A stretch of DNA of 13,895 nucleotides from Tissierellia bacterium. GTDB taxonomy: Bacteria > Bacillota_A > Clostridia > Tissierellales > Peptoniphilaceae. The position numbers were made by a program, and so were the translations under genes. Position 1 is the first letter of the stretch. Each line of letters starts with the position of its first letter. The notes beneath the pieces are model-generated. The model saw only the letters and a list, made by a program, of their open reading frames with translations, was not told where the DNA came from and made no database searches. The DNA lies in contig JAAYEN010000001.1 in NCBI GenBank assembly GCA_012728775.1, positions 1 to 13,895 on the forward strand. The letters run 5' to 3'. This document shows, one piece after another, positions 1 to 7,109 of this stretch.

Positions 1-44
1 ACATTGATATCGTCTTCTCCAAATATAGCTATATGTCCGCTCAA
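1..44 (-). CDS. Partial CDS, possible PurF-like amidophosphoribosyltransferase N-terminus
   Basis: Only the first 14 codons are in the window; the gene runs off the left edge. The start is a TTG at 44-42, preceded by AGGAG at 56-52 with a 7-base spacer, 14 bases after the purE stop. The visible peptide begins MSGHIAIFGEDDIN. Its shape (small residue, Gly, then hydrophobic residues and FGE) resembles the CGIxGIFG start of glutamine amidotransferase domains such as PurF, which often follows purC/purE in Firmicutes. The residue after the initiator Met is Ser, where PurF normally has its catalytic Cys. The gene call is secure from start, ribosome site and operon position. The PurF identity is a weak inference from 14 residues plus context. 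Confidence 0.45.
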   Translation of the reverse strand, partial: MSGHIAIFGEDDIN

Positions 45-58
45 AGTTTTTCTCCTAT

Positions 59-526
59 TTAAATTTCTAAATCTTTATCTGCTTGAATCACTTCAGCTTC
101 TAATTTTTTACGATAATCTACCAGTTTTTCATTTAGTTTTTTATCTTCTATCGCTAACATAGATATTGCTAAAAGGGCTGCATTTTCTCCCCCATCTATA
201 GCTACTGTTGCAACAGGAATTCCCCTAGGCATTTGGACAGTAGATAGTAGCGAGTCTAGTCCGTCCATTGTGCTAGACTTAATTGGTATTCCTATAACAG
301 GTTTTGTAGTCATGCCTGCAATTACACCACCTAGGTGAGCAGCTTTTCCCGCCATTGCAATTACAACTTTTGATTCCGTTTTGTCAATATAATCTTTTAA
401 TACGTTTAATGCTCTATGGGCAGATATTACTTTTACTTCGTAGTCTACGTCAAATTCTTTTAGAATTTTTACTACTTTTTCTGCGATATGGCTATCACTA
501 GCACTTCCCATTACTACACTAATCAT
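59..526 (-). CDS. purE: PurE, N5-carboxyaminoimidazole ribonucleotide mutase
   Basis: This cytosolic enzyme of de novo purine synthesis moves the carboxyl group of N5-CAIR to give CAIR. The 155-residue length is normal for a single-domain PurE. Visible motifs are GSASDS near residues 8-13, the SAHR motif with the catalytic His near 35-38, the glycine-rich AGKAAHLGG loop around 59-67, and VQMPRGIPVATVAI near 97-110. The AAHL form of the loop fits class I (mutase) PurE. SAHRAL replaces the more usual SAHRTP. ATG at 526 has AGGAGG at 536-531 with a 4-base spacer. That ribosome site overlaps the purC stop, so the two genes are closely coupled. No purK is visible in the window. It is the second gene of the purC-purE operon and should share the riboswitch upstream of purC. 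Confidence 0.95.
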   Translation of the reverse strand: MISVVMGSASDSHIAEKVVKILKEFDVDYEVKVISAHRALNVLKDYIDKTESKVVIAMAGKAAHLGGVIAGMTTKPVIGIPIKSSTMDGLDSLLSTVQMPRGIPVATVAIDGGENAALLAISMLAIEDKKLNEKLVDYRKKLEAEVIQADKDLEI

Positions 527-534
527 GGCTCCTC

Positions 535-1212
535 CTAAATTAAATAACCGTGAATATCCAAAGGATCTAGTTTTTCTTCTCCTTTGTAAACCCTCATGCT
601 TCCACCGGAAATTTCATCGATAAGCATAATTTCTCCATCGTCATCTCTTCCGAATTCCAATTTAATATCGTAAAGTTCTAGTCCTTTTTCTGCTAATATA
701 TCTTTTACGATATTTGCAATTATCTTTGTATTTTGAGTAATAATTCTATACTCGTCTTTTGTCATTATACCAAGCATTTCCAAACCTTCATCAGTAATAA
801 GTGGATCGTTTCTTTCATCGTCTTTTAAAGTTATTTCTACATAGGAATTTAACACGTCTCCGTCTTTTGCATATTTTCCATATCTTCTAATAAAACTTCC
901 CACAGCTTTAAATCGGCAAATTACTTCCACGCCTTCTCCGAAAAAATGAGCTTTTTTAACTTCCATGGTATTTTCTTCTAAATTGGAGTTTATATAATGG
1001 GTTTTTATTCCACGATTATTTAATTCCTCATAGAAAAATTTTGTAAGTTTTAATCCTTCATTTCCAGCGCCTTCAATAGTAAGACCTACTTCGTTAGCAC
1101 CTGGATCGAACACTCCATTAACTCCTGTCACATCGTCTTTGAATTTTAGACATACATTTCCGTTTTCCATTTGGTATACGTCTTTTGTTTTACCAGTATA
1201 AATTTTTTCCAT
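535..1212 (-). CDS. purC: PurC, SAICAR synthetase (divergent)
   Basis: It joins aspartate to CAIR with ATP to make SAICAR, the step after PurE in purine synthesis. The 225-residue length is slightly short for the family. Recognisable motifs are GKTKDVY at residues 7-13 (nucleotide-binding start), VEVICR at 95-100, NDPL near 135-138, KLEFG at 184-188 and LIDEIS at 197-202. Two family positions look unusual: the FKDD segment is followed by VTGVNG rather than a TAFNG-like sequence, and LIDEIS continues as GGSMRVY rather than a PDSxRxW-like sequence. The ATG at 1212 follows GGGGGA at 1221-1216. It is the first gene after the promoter and riboswitch, and purE follows after 8 bases. The identity is firm; the divergence may only reflect the lineage. 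Confidence 0.93.
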   Translation of the reverse strand: MEKIYTGKTKDVYQMENGNVCLKFKDDVTGVNGVFDPGANEVGLTIEGAGNEGLKLTKFFYEELNNRGIKTHYINSNLEENTMEVKKAHFFGEGVEVICRFKAVGSFIRRYGKYAKDGDVLNSYVEITLKDDERNDPLITDEGLEMLGIMTKDEYRIITQNTKIIANIVKDILAEKGLELYDIKLEFGRDDDGEIMLIDEISGGSMRVYKGEEKLDPLDIHGYLI

Positions 1213-1235
1213 ATATCCCCCATAAAATATTAAAT

Positions 1236-1273
1236 CCCAGAAGGGTAGGTATTAAGAAACCTACCCCTCTGGG
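1236..1273 (-). terminator. Riboswitch-controlled terminator hairpin before purC
   Basis: The 5' arm CCCAGAGGGGTAGGT (1273-1259) pairs over 15 bp, with one G-U, to ACCTACCCTTCTGGG (1250-1236) around an 8-base loop. An A/U-rich run with several Us follows, weaker than a perfect U-tract. The 5' arm is also the 3' strand of the aptamer, so the two folds compete. Ligand binding should therefore block the terminator and allow purC transcription. Confidence 0.8.
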
Positions 1274-1355
1274 CTTTTTTCCCTTAGGTGTAATGCGTGA
1301 GCATCTATGCCGCTCGGTCCTATAGGTTAGCCCTCGGATCCCTAGACATACTTTC
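1256..1355 (-). promoter_or_regulatory. PRPP riboswitch (ykkC family, subtype 2) upstream of purC
   Basis: In RNA sense the leader carries the ykkC-family blocks in order: GAAAGTATGTCTAGGGATCC at 1355-1336, a short hairpin, GGACCGAGCGG at 1320-1310, a stem-loop ATGC-TCAC-GCAT, ACACCTAAGGGA around 1290-1279, and AAGCCCAG followed by GGGGTAGGTTTC ending near 1256. The terminal GAAA and TTTC can pair to close the aptamer. Known ykkC classes sense guanidine (subtype 1), ppGpp (2a) or PRPP (2b). Location directly before purC, and an aptamer 3' strand shared with a terminator, point to the PRPP class acting as an ON switch. The ligand assignment rests on gene context; the family assignment rests on sequence. 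Confidence 0.85.
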
Positions 1356-1381
1356 ATTTTCTATTAAATTCTTTCAAGTAT

Positions 1382-1410
1382 ATGTTATCAATTTACAATA
1401 ATTTTGTCAA
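1382..1410 (-). promoter_or_regulatory. Promoter of the purC-purE operon
   Basis: A perfect TTGACA (1410-1405) lies 17 bases before TAACAT (1387-1382), a good sigma-A-type pair. Transcription would start near 1375, about 20 bases before the riboswitch aptamer. The -10 region sits inside AATTGATAACATATA (1393-1379), which recurs exactly in the promoter of the catabolic operon at 13221-13207. Confidence 0.75.
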
Positions 1411-1466
1411 TAAATGGAAAACGATTTTAAGTCATTTTACGAAAATATTACATTCCAGACTAAAAT

Positions 1467-1522
1467 AAAAAATCCTTAGGATTTAATTGTAAATAAAATT
1501 ACACAAATCATAAGGATTTTTT
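1467..1522 (-). terminator. Terminator after the TPR gene
   Basis: A perfect 12-bp inverted repeat (1467-1478 and 1511-1522) has the arms AAAAAATCCTTA and TAAGGATTTTTT, with a smaller inner TGTAA/TTACA stem. In minus-strand RNA it ends in a run of six Us, 15 bases after the TPR gene stop. It closes the three-gene unit and insulates the purC promoter region. Confidence 0.85.
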
Positions 1523-1537
1523 CATAACTAAACTCTA

Positions 1538-2644
1538 TTAACTGCTAATTATCTTCTCTAGTTGATTGATGATATCTAGTAATTCATCACTAGGTTCTAA
1601 TCGATAGGCTTCTTCAAAATTTTCTATTGCTCCTTGGATATCTCCTTGATTATATAGGATTGTTCCAAGATTAAAGTTCAGATAATAATCTGTCCCAAAT
1701 TTTTCCAAGGCGTATTCTAATTCTTCTTTAGCCAAATCTAAGTGTCCTTGTCCTTGGTAAACTATGGCTTTTTGGTTATGATATATGTTAATGTCTTCTA
1801 TTTCAATGGCTGCGTTAATGGCATCTAAGGATGAATCGTATTCTCCTAGATTTCCGTAACAAAGACTCAAATGATAAAAATACAAATCATCTCTCTTGTT
1901 AGAATTTACATTTAAAAGTTTATTCAATGCATTTTCGTAAATACCTGAATTCATATCTAGAATGGCTTCTTCTTTTAGAATATCTGAGTCCATATCTTCT
2001 AAAACTTCCCTGACTTCTTGAAGTCTAAAGTCGTTTTTATCCAGGGTTAAAAACTTTTCAAAAGATAGTTTCGCCTTTATAAATTGTCCAAATTCTTGGT
2101 AAATATATCCCAATTTGTAATGGGCTAAAGAAAAACTTTCATCTATATTCAATACTTTTTCATATATATTCATAATATCTATAGCATGATTATTTTTTTC
2201 TAAATCAGAAAACATGGCAATGTCTAAGTTTTCCAATGCTGTACCTAGGGCAAAATAAATTCTCCCATCAGACAATTTTAAGTTTCTTAGAGCATTTAAA
2301 TATATTATTCCTTCTAGGTATTCTTCCTTGTTTATATAATCCATTCCTTTAGAAAATAAATATCCTTTTATATCTTTGGTGTAGGATTTAATAAAATCAA
2401 TGTAGACATTGGAATATTCATTTTCATAATCCAAAGATAATACGTAAATCATTCCCTCTAGAAAATATTCCCCTGGAATATCCTCGATGGTTTCTTTAAC
2501 CAAATTTATTAATCTAGAGTTTAAAATTGGAAGGGGAAGATAACCTGTAAATTCATCTTCTCCTACTTTTATTTTAGCCCCATCTTTTAACTCCAAATAG
2601 GATATGTCTTCTAATCTTTCACGAATTTTATTAATATAAATCAT
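1538..2644 (-). CDS. TPR-repeat protein of unknown function
   Basis: A soluble protein of 368 residues with no signal peptide or membrane segment. Tetratricopeptide-like helical pairs are clearest at about residues 171-202, 251-282, 287-316 and 319-351, with alternating small and aromatic residues such as LGYIYQEFGQ and FNLGTILYNQGDIQGAIENF. The acidic N-terminal 95 residues match no family I recognise. TPR arrays normally bind other proteins, so an adaptor role is likely but the partner is unknown. I chose ATG at 2644 over an in-frame GTG at 2653 because it overlaps the stop of the upstream membrane-protein gene as TAATG and has GGGGTGG at 2656-2650. It is the last gene of its operon. Confidence 0.85.
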   Translation of the reverse strand: MIYINKIRERLEDISYLELKDGAKIKVGEDEFTGYLPLPILNSRLINLVKETIEDIPGEYFLEGMIYVLSLDYENEYSNVYIDFIKSYTKDIKGYLFSKGMDYINKEEYLEGIIYLNALRNLKLSDGRIYFALGTALENLDIAMFSDLEKNNHAIDIMNIYEKVLNIDESFSLAHYKLGYIYQEFGQFIKAKLSFEKFLTLDKNDFRLQEVREVLEDMDSDILKEEAILDMNSGIYENALNKLLNVNSNKRDDLYFYHLSLCYGNLGEYDSSLDAINAAIEIEDINIYHNQKAIVYQGQGHLDLAKEELEYALEKFGTDYYLNFNLGTILYNQGDIQGAIENFEEAYRLEPSDELLDIINQLEKIISS

Positions 2645-3360
2645 TAATTCCACCCCATATATTTTCTTTTGCGAATGGTGGAGTTGTATGTGTTTTTAAA
2701 TAAAACACCTCTAAATGTAAAGTAAACTCCTAATATAATTAGCATTATCGTATGCTGATTTATATAAAGTCCGTGTCCAGATATATACATATCTAAGGGA
2801 TTTAAATATGAAGGCACAAAAGATCTTGTTGTCAATGCTAGATACAATATTACATGGGGTATCCAAATGTACCAGTTTTCTTTTAAATAATTTATAGGAT
2901 ACAAAAATGTATCTTCCCTTTGGACATTTCTAATATAAATAGATTCACCTGCTGCATTGAGTAACACAAATACAATTAGATACAGATACCCTCTAACTAA
3001 AATATTTCCTAGTAATAATGATGCCAGGTAAAATACAAATTTCATAAAATAAATACTCCAAAGATACGTGAAAAATCCATCTGTAAAAGAATTTAGTTTT
3101 AAGCTTAATCTATTGTAATTTACTCCGTCACTCATTTGAGAAAAATAACCTGATAGTAACATAGCTTGTATTAATCCTAAAATAGTGCCCCAAAGCCTAG
3201 AAAATCCAAAGCCTAAAATAATTGAAAAAGTTTGAATCATTCCGAAAGCAAATGAATAAATTAGTGGTAAAAATACAATAATTGGATTTTTAGCAATTAA
3301 ATTTATTGTGTCTTGACCTGCTTTTTTATATACGTTTAATAAATCTTTAAGATATTCCAT
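2644..3360 (-). CDS. Polytopic membrane protein of unknown function
   Basis: A 238-residue protein with about six hydrophobic segments, roughly residues 26-50, 56-72, 98-118, 120-138, 163-178 and 203-220. The N-terminal helix is amphipathic and the tail (TIRKRKYMGWN) is basic, suggesting a cytoplasmic C-terminus. The pattern recalls uncharacterised multi-pass proteins of Firmicutes, but I see no transport or enzymatic motif. The ATG at 3360 lies inside the last codons of the radical SAM gene, with AGGA at 3370-3367, so translation is coupled. The stop overlaps the TPR start by one base. The tight coupling suggests the three products act together. Confidence 0.85.
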   Translation of the reverse strand: MEYLKDLLNVYKKAGQDTINLIAKNPIIVFLPLIYSFAFGMIQTFSIILGFGFSRLWGTILGLIQAMLLSGYFSQMSDGVNYNRLSLKLNSFTDGFFTYLWSIYFMKFVFYLASLLLGNILVRGYLYLIVFVLLNAAGESIYIRNVQREDTFLYPINYLKENWYIWIPHVILYLALTTRSFVPSYLNPLDMYISGHGLYINQHTIMLIILGVYFTFRGVLFKNTYNSTIRKRKYMGWN

Positions 3361-5041
3361 TAGTAATCCTTTCGTAGTCCTCTGTAATGTCTAGTCTTAT
3401 TGTACCCTCTTTTTTATAATAAAACCCAAAAATGGCACGTTGTCCTCCAAATCCAAATCCTTCAAATTTAAAATCGTTTATTAATTTCTTAGTAGGAATG
3501 TCCAAAGAAATTTCAAAATCTTTTCTAATTTTTTCATCTCGCAGTAAATCATGATATAGTTTCAAATCGATGCCTTGGGGATTTAGGTAGGATTTTGGTA
3601 TGGTATTATGATTTAACATATAGTCCAATCGAAGCAATTCCAATGTAGCTTCGTAAATCGCCTTTCCTTCTAAATATTCTGAAAATATTTTATACAAGGA
3701 TTCCCTAGTGTGAGATTTCATATGATAATTTTTTTCTTCCCAAAATACTGAAAAGTCTTCAAAAAATCCAAAGGGATTTTCTTCATCTATTAAAAACTCC
3801 AAAGTCCACTTAAAATAATCCTCATTGGAATATTTTTCCACTACATCTTCTATAATACTAAGCCTTCTAAGCTCCATGGGACTCATCCAATCTGTATAAA
3901 TTATTTCATAAGGTGGATATTTAGAGTATTTTAATCCTAATTTTTCTGCATCAATTCGGAGTCTAGAACCTCGTAGTAACTTTAAAAATCCTAACTGTAA
4001 TTTTTCTGCCCCTAAACTGTATGCAAAATTAAAACTGTTTTTAAAAGATTCGTAATCTTCATAGGGCAATCCTGCAATTAAATCCACATGCTGATGGATA
4101 TTATTATATGACCTAATGGTCTTTACACTGTGGCCAAGTTTTTCTAAATCAGTGATTCTATATATCTCTCCTAAGGTTTCATGATTTGTGGATTGAATTC
4201 CAATTTCAAACTGAAATAATCCCACTGGTATGTCCTTTAAAAAATCTAAAAATTTATCACTAATCATATGAGCCATTAATTCCATATGAAAACACATGCC
4301 TTCTGGTGCATGGTCTTTAATAAATTCCATAATTCTAATTGAAAAATCTTCGTTGGAATTAAAAGTTCTATCTACTAGCTTAACTGTCTGGACATCATAT
4401 TCCATAATCTTTAAAAGATCTGATTTAATTCTATCCTCACTAAAATATCTAACTCCTTTTATAGTAGAAGATAGACAATAAGCGCATTTAAAAGGACAAC
4501 CTCGAGACATTTCATAATACATTAATTTTCCTTTTTGAACTTCCATATCAAAAAATGGAGATGGAATTTCATCAAGATTTTGAATTAATTCTCTATCTGG
4601 ATTAATAAAAATTTCCCCATCCATCTTATAACTTATCCCGTCAATTTTAGATAGATCTCCGTCTGATTCTATGGTTGAAATTAATTCTTTAGCTGTTTTC
4701 TCACCTTCTCCTCGGATAATAATATCCACTCCAAAGTTTTCTCTTAGTAATTCTTCAGTATCAAAGGAAACTTCAGGCCCACCCCAGATAATAGTTGTTC
4801 TAGGATTCGACGTTTTTAAATCATAGGTCAGTCTTTGAATAAATTCTATATTCCAAATGTATGAAGAAAATCCTATAATATCTGCTTTTTCTTTTAGAAT
4901 TTCCCTATAAATTCCCTCTATATTTTGATTTATATTAAATTCTAAAATCTTTATATTTGATTTTGCATATTGTTTTATATAATAAAGAGCCAAGTTTTGA
5001 TGAGAATATTTGGCATTTATTCCTACTAATAATATTTTCAA
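3347..5041 (-). CDS. B12-binding domain radical SAM protein, DUF4080-like C-terminus
   Basis: A cytosolic protein of 564 residues with an N-terminal cobalamin-binding-like fold (about residues 1-125, with GGPE at 87-90 and GEGE at 111-114). A radical SAM domain follows. Its 4Fe-4S motif is SRGCPFKCAYC, with Cys182, Cys186 and Cys189, and later GLPYEDYESF is typical of this clan. The C-terminal 200 residues are rich in aromatic and charged residues, as in DUF4080 extensions. Radical SAM enzymes cleave S-adenosylmethionine to make a radical; B12 members often methylate or rearrange substrates. The substrate here is unknown. The start is TTG at 5041, because no in-frame ATG or GTG precedes the conserved MKILLVGINAKY-like start; a modest GGTGA lies upstream. 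It is the first gene of a coupled three-gene unit. Confidence 0.9.
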   Translation of the reverse strand: MKILLVGINAKYSHQNLALYYIKQYAKSNIKILEFNINQNIEGIYREILKEKADIIGFSSYIWNIEFIQRLTYDLKTSNPRTTIIWGGPEVSFDTEELLRENFGVDIIIRGEGEKTAKELISTIESDGDLSKIDGISYKMDGEIFINPDRELIQNLDEIPSPFFDMEVQKGKLMYYEMSRGCPFKCAYCLSSTIKGVRYFSEDRIKSDLLKIMEYDVQTVKLVDRTFNSNEDFSIRIMEFIKDHAPEGMCFHMELMAHMISDKFLDFLKDIPVGLFQFEIGIQSTNHETLGEIYRITDLEKLGHSVKTIRSYNNIHQHVDLIAGLPYEDYESFKNSFNFAYSLGAEKLQLGFLKLLRGSRLRIDAEKLGLKYSKYPPYEIIYTDWMSPMELRRLSIIEDVVEKYSNEDYFKWTLEFLIDEENPFGFFEDFSVFWEEKNYHMKSHTRESLYKIFSEYLEGKAIYEATLELLRLDYMLNHNTIPKSYLNPQGIDLKLYHDLLRDEKIRKDFEISLDIPTKKLINDFKFEGFGFGGQRAIFGFYYKKEGTIRLDITEDYERITNGIS

Positions 5042-5056
5042 TTTATCACCGACTAT

Positions 5057-5065
5057 AGTATATCA
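5057..5065 (-). promoter_or_regulatory. Possible extended -10 promoter for the radical SAM operon
   Basis: TGATATACT on the minus strand (5065-5057) fits an extended -10 element (TGnTATAAT). No good -35 is seen. The start would fall near 5050, leaving only about ten bases before the TTG start codon, so the leader would be very short. The call is tentative. Confidence 0.35.
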
Positions 5066-5086
5066 CAAGATTTATGGGTAAATAAA

Positions 5087-5095
5087 TGGTATACT
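5087..5095 (+). promoter_or_regulatory. Extended -10 promoter for the acetyltransferase gene
   Basis: TGGTATACT at 5087-5095 is a good extended -10 element with a weak -35. Transcription would start near 5102 and leave a leader of about 23 bases containing GGAGG at 5115-5119. It is divergent from the radical SAM operon; the two -10 elements are about 25 bases apart. Confidence 0.5.
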
Positions 5096-5124
5096 TAAAG
5101 ATAATAAAATAATTGGAGGTTCAT

Positions 5125-5949
5125 ATGAAATTTACAACTAGAATTGCTACTATTGAAGATTTGCAAAGTTTAATCGAAATAGAAAAAAGTGCTACTCCTA
5201 CATTGATCTATATCGAAGATAATGCAAAGTTCTTTTTTGAAGAAACCCCTGGAGAAATATTTGTAGTAGATTATGGAGATGGAAACCTCATAGGAATGGG
5301 AAGATATTCCACTTTGCCAGACGGAACAGGATGGTTGGAAACTTTAAGAGTTCATAAAGATTTCCAAGGAATGGGAGCTGGAAAACTTATTTATAAGGAA
5401 TATTTAAATTACGGTAAAGAGCAAAACGCTCCTGCAATTAGAATGTATACAGAAGGATATAACGATACAAGTAAAGGGCTAGCTGAATTAATGAATTTTT
5501 CCCTAGCTGCGGAACTTGCAAATTTTGATATCGAACTTACTGGAGATATCCCCGGAGAATTTAAATTTGAAAAAGTAAAAAGCATCGAAGAATTAGATAT
5601 TCCAAAAATAAAATCAAAATGGGGTAAACTTATTTCCCTAAATCGTACTTTTTACGAAGTAAATGAAAAAAACCTTCAATGGTTTATTGACGAAGAAATG
5701 GTTTATAAATACGGAGATAATCTTTTAATCCTAGGAGCTAGAATGTTAAAAGATAGGGGATTATTTATTGCACTTGCTCTAGGAGATTTAGAATTTATAG
5801 TTAAATCAGCAATGATTAAAGCTAAAGAACTAGGTGCAAAAAAACTAACTGCGATTTTCCCAAAAGAAAATGAAGAGTATAAAGAACTTTTAAGAAATAT
5901 GAATTACAATGAAATTTACAATTTATTAGTAATGGAATATTTTGCATAG
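5125..5949 (+). CDS. GNAT-family N-acetyltransferase, probable two-domain form
   Basis: A predicted cytosolic acetyl-CoA-dependent acetyltransferase of 274 residues and unknown substrate. The N-terminal GNAT domain (about residues 1-145) shows the acetyl-CoA motif: the beta strand LETLRVHKDF followed by QGMGAGK at 81-87, which fits the family Q/RxxGxG/A signature. A normal single GNAT is about 150 residues. The extra 125 residues contain a helix and strand pattern (AMIKAKELGAKKLTAIFPKE, then ELLRNMNYNEI) that looks like the end of a second, degenerate GNAT domain lacking a clear acetyl-CoA loop. I use ATG at 5125 because GGAGG (5115-5119) lies 5 bases before it; an in-frame TTG at 5113 overlaps that ribosome site. 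It is the only plus-strand gene and appears monocistronic. Confidence 0.88.
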   Translation: MKFTTRIATIEDLQSLIEIEKSATPTLIYIEDNAKFFFEETPGEIFVVDYGDGNLIGMGRYSTLPDGTGWLETLRVHKDFQGMGAGKLIYKEYLNYGKEQNAPAIRMYTEGYNDTSKGLAELMNFSLAAELANFDIELTGDIPGEFKFEKVKSIEELDIPKIKSKWGKLISLNRTFYEVNEKNLQWFIDEEMVYKYGDNLLILGARMLKDRGLFIALALGDLEFIVKSAMIKAKELGAKKLTAIFPKENEEYKELLRNMNYNEIYNLLVMEYFA

Positions 5950-5971
5950 TTTAGAGTTTATTGATTATTCT

Positions 5972-6174
5972 AAAAAAAGAGCTTGGATTACAGTAAGACA
6001 AATCAAGTTTGTCCTAGAACGATGACAAACCCTTTATTAAGGTCGGAATATCATTCTTTTTCGAGCGTATATGGCCCGCCGGCCCGAGGGTACTCGAAAA
6101 AAGAATGATATGGAGACCTTTTTTGGCAGTCTCAGACAAACCAAGTTTATCCAACTGTATCTTAAGCTCTTTTA
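5972..6174. ncRNA. Long structured inverted-repeat element, candidate non-coding RNA or elaborate terminator
   Basis: This stretch between two convergent genes has no convincing ORF but strong nested symmetry. Outer arms AAAAGAGCTT (5975-5984) and AAGCTCTTTT (6164-6173) pair perfectly, followed inside by TACAGT (5989-5994) with ACTGTA (6154-6159). A side hairpin GTTTGTC/GACAAAC (6007-6013, 6024-6030) has a 10-base loop. The core stem joins AAGGTC (6039-6044) to GACCTT (6115-6120), a symmetric GGA/GGA internal loop, then an 18-bp helix (6048-6065 with 6093-6111, one bulged A). The 27-base apical loop (6066-6092) is strikingly GC-rich. On the minus strand the end is followed by seven Us, so it could terminate the pyrD operon; the plus-strand U run is shorter. 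It might be a distinct RNA of about 200 bases. I cannot assign it to a known family, and orientation is open. Confidence 0.55.
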
Positions 6175-6197
6175 ATTAATATCTAATATTTATCTTT

Positions 6198-7109
6198 TTA
6201 TACAATTCCTATAATTTTGTTAACGTCATCAATACCTTGTTCTTCCAAATATTTTTCTATGCCATTTATTATATCTAGTCCAATATCTGGTTTCATAAAC
6301 GCAGCGGTTCCCACTTGGATTACTGTCGCTCCTGCAAGTAAAAATTCTATGGCATCCCTTGCATTGCTAATTCCGCCTAAGCCCATAATTGGTATATTTA
6401 TCTCTTGGGCTACTTGATGAACCATTCGTAATGCTATGGGTTTAATAGCTGGACCTGAAAGTCCTGCGTAGATATTATTAAAGACTGGTTCTTTTTTATA
6501 AATGTCTATTGCCATTCCTAAAAAAGTATTTACCAAGGATACTCCATCTGCTCCTTCTTCCTCGCACATCTTTGCCATTTCTACAATATCCCTTGCGTTG
6601 GGAGAAAGTTTAATCACAAGTTTATGGTCTGTATTTTGGCGAACTTTTCTAACTAAATCCCTCGCCACTTCACAATCTACTCCAAAACTCATTCCACCTT
6701 CTTTTACATTTGGGCAAGAAATATTTAACTCGATAATATCGATGCTTTTGTAAGGATTTAAAATTTCTATTCCCTTTAAATAGTCGTACTCGCTATTTCC
6801 CCCTAAATTAACTATGTGAACTATATCCTTATCCTCTAAATATGGAACTACTTCTTCAGCATATCTTTTTACACCGATATTTTCTAAGCCAATACTATTC
6901 ATAACTCCAGCTGGACTTTCCCAGATTCTGTTTCCTTTATTCCCCAAAGAGCCATTAAGAGTAAGTCCTTTTGTAGAAATTCCTCCTAACTTCTCAAGGT
7001 CATACATTTCGTAAATTACATCTCCATAGCCTGCAGTTCCTGATGCTAAGGCTAAAGGATTTTTAAACTCCACTCCAGCAAAATTTACTTTTAAATTAGT
7101 CAAGTTCAA
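6198..7109 (-). CDS. pyrD: PyrD (PyrDB type), dihydroorotate dehydrogenase catalytic subunit; likely orotate reductase here
   Basis: The FMN subunit of class 1B dihydroorotate dehydrogenase, a cytosolic TIM barrel that interconverts dihydroorotate and orotate. Its 303 residues are family length. Key features are the GTAGYG loop near residues 24-29, NSIGLENIG at 71-79, the active-site NISCPN with catalytic Cys132, SLVNT near 191-195, [11 protein letters not shown] at 218-228 and the phosphate-binding GLGGI at 243-247. Cys rather than Ser at the active site marks the 1A/1B classes. ATG at 7109 overlaps the pyrK end by 14 bases, so the two subunits are coupled. It is the last gene of the seven-gene operon, beside a transporter, dihydroorotase and carbamoyl hydrolase. 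From that I infer the physiological direction may be NADH-driven orotate reduction. A second pyrD lies at 13362-13895. Confidence 0.93.
   Translation of the reverse strand: MNLTNLKVNFAGVEFKNPLALASGTAGYGDVIYEMYDLEKLGGISTKGLTLNGSLGNKGNRIWESPAGVMNSIGLENIGVKRYAEEVVPYLEDKDIVHIVNLGGNSEYDYLKGIEILNPYKSIDIIELNISCPNVKEGGMSFGVDCEVARDLVRKVRQNTDHKLVIKLSPNARDIVEMAKMCEEEGADGVSLVNTFLGMAIDIYKKEPVFNNIYAGLSGPAIKPIALRMVHQVAQEINIPIMGLGGISNARDAIEFLLAGATVIQVGTAAFMKPDIGLDIINGIEKYLEEQGIDDVNKIIGIV

Noticed and set aside
1256..1410. Guanine riboswitch, T-box or ZTP riboswitch before purC
   Set aside because: None of their hallmark sequences is present; the CTAGGG, GGACCGAG and AAGCCCAG blocks are those of the ykkC family.
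5113..5124. Upstream TTG start for the acetyltransferase
   Set aside because: The TTG overlaps the GGAGG that serves the ATG at 5125, so the ATG is the better start.
5972..6174. MITE or insertion sequence remnant
   Set aside because: No clear target-site duplication and no transposase fragment. The nested stems with internal loops look more like RNA structure, although a MITE is not fully excluded without a genome-wide copy count.
6217..6753. Plus-strand open frames of 66 and 83 codons opposite pyrD
   Set aside because: They are antisense to the conserved PyrD reading frame, have no recognisable motifs, and their translations have the Ser/Ile/Pro-rich look of shadow frames.
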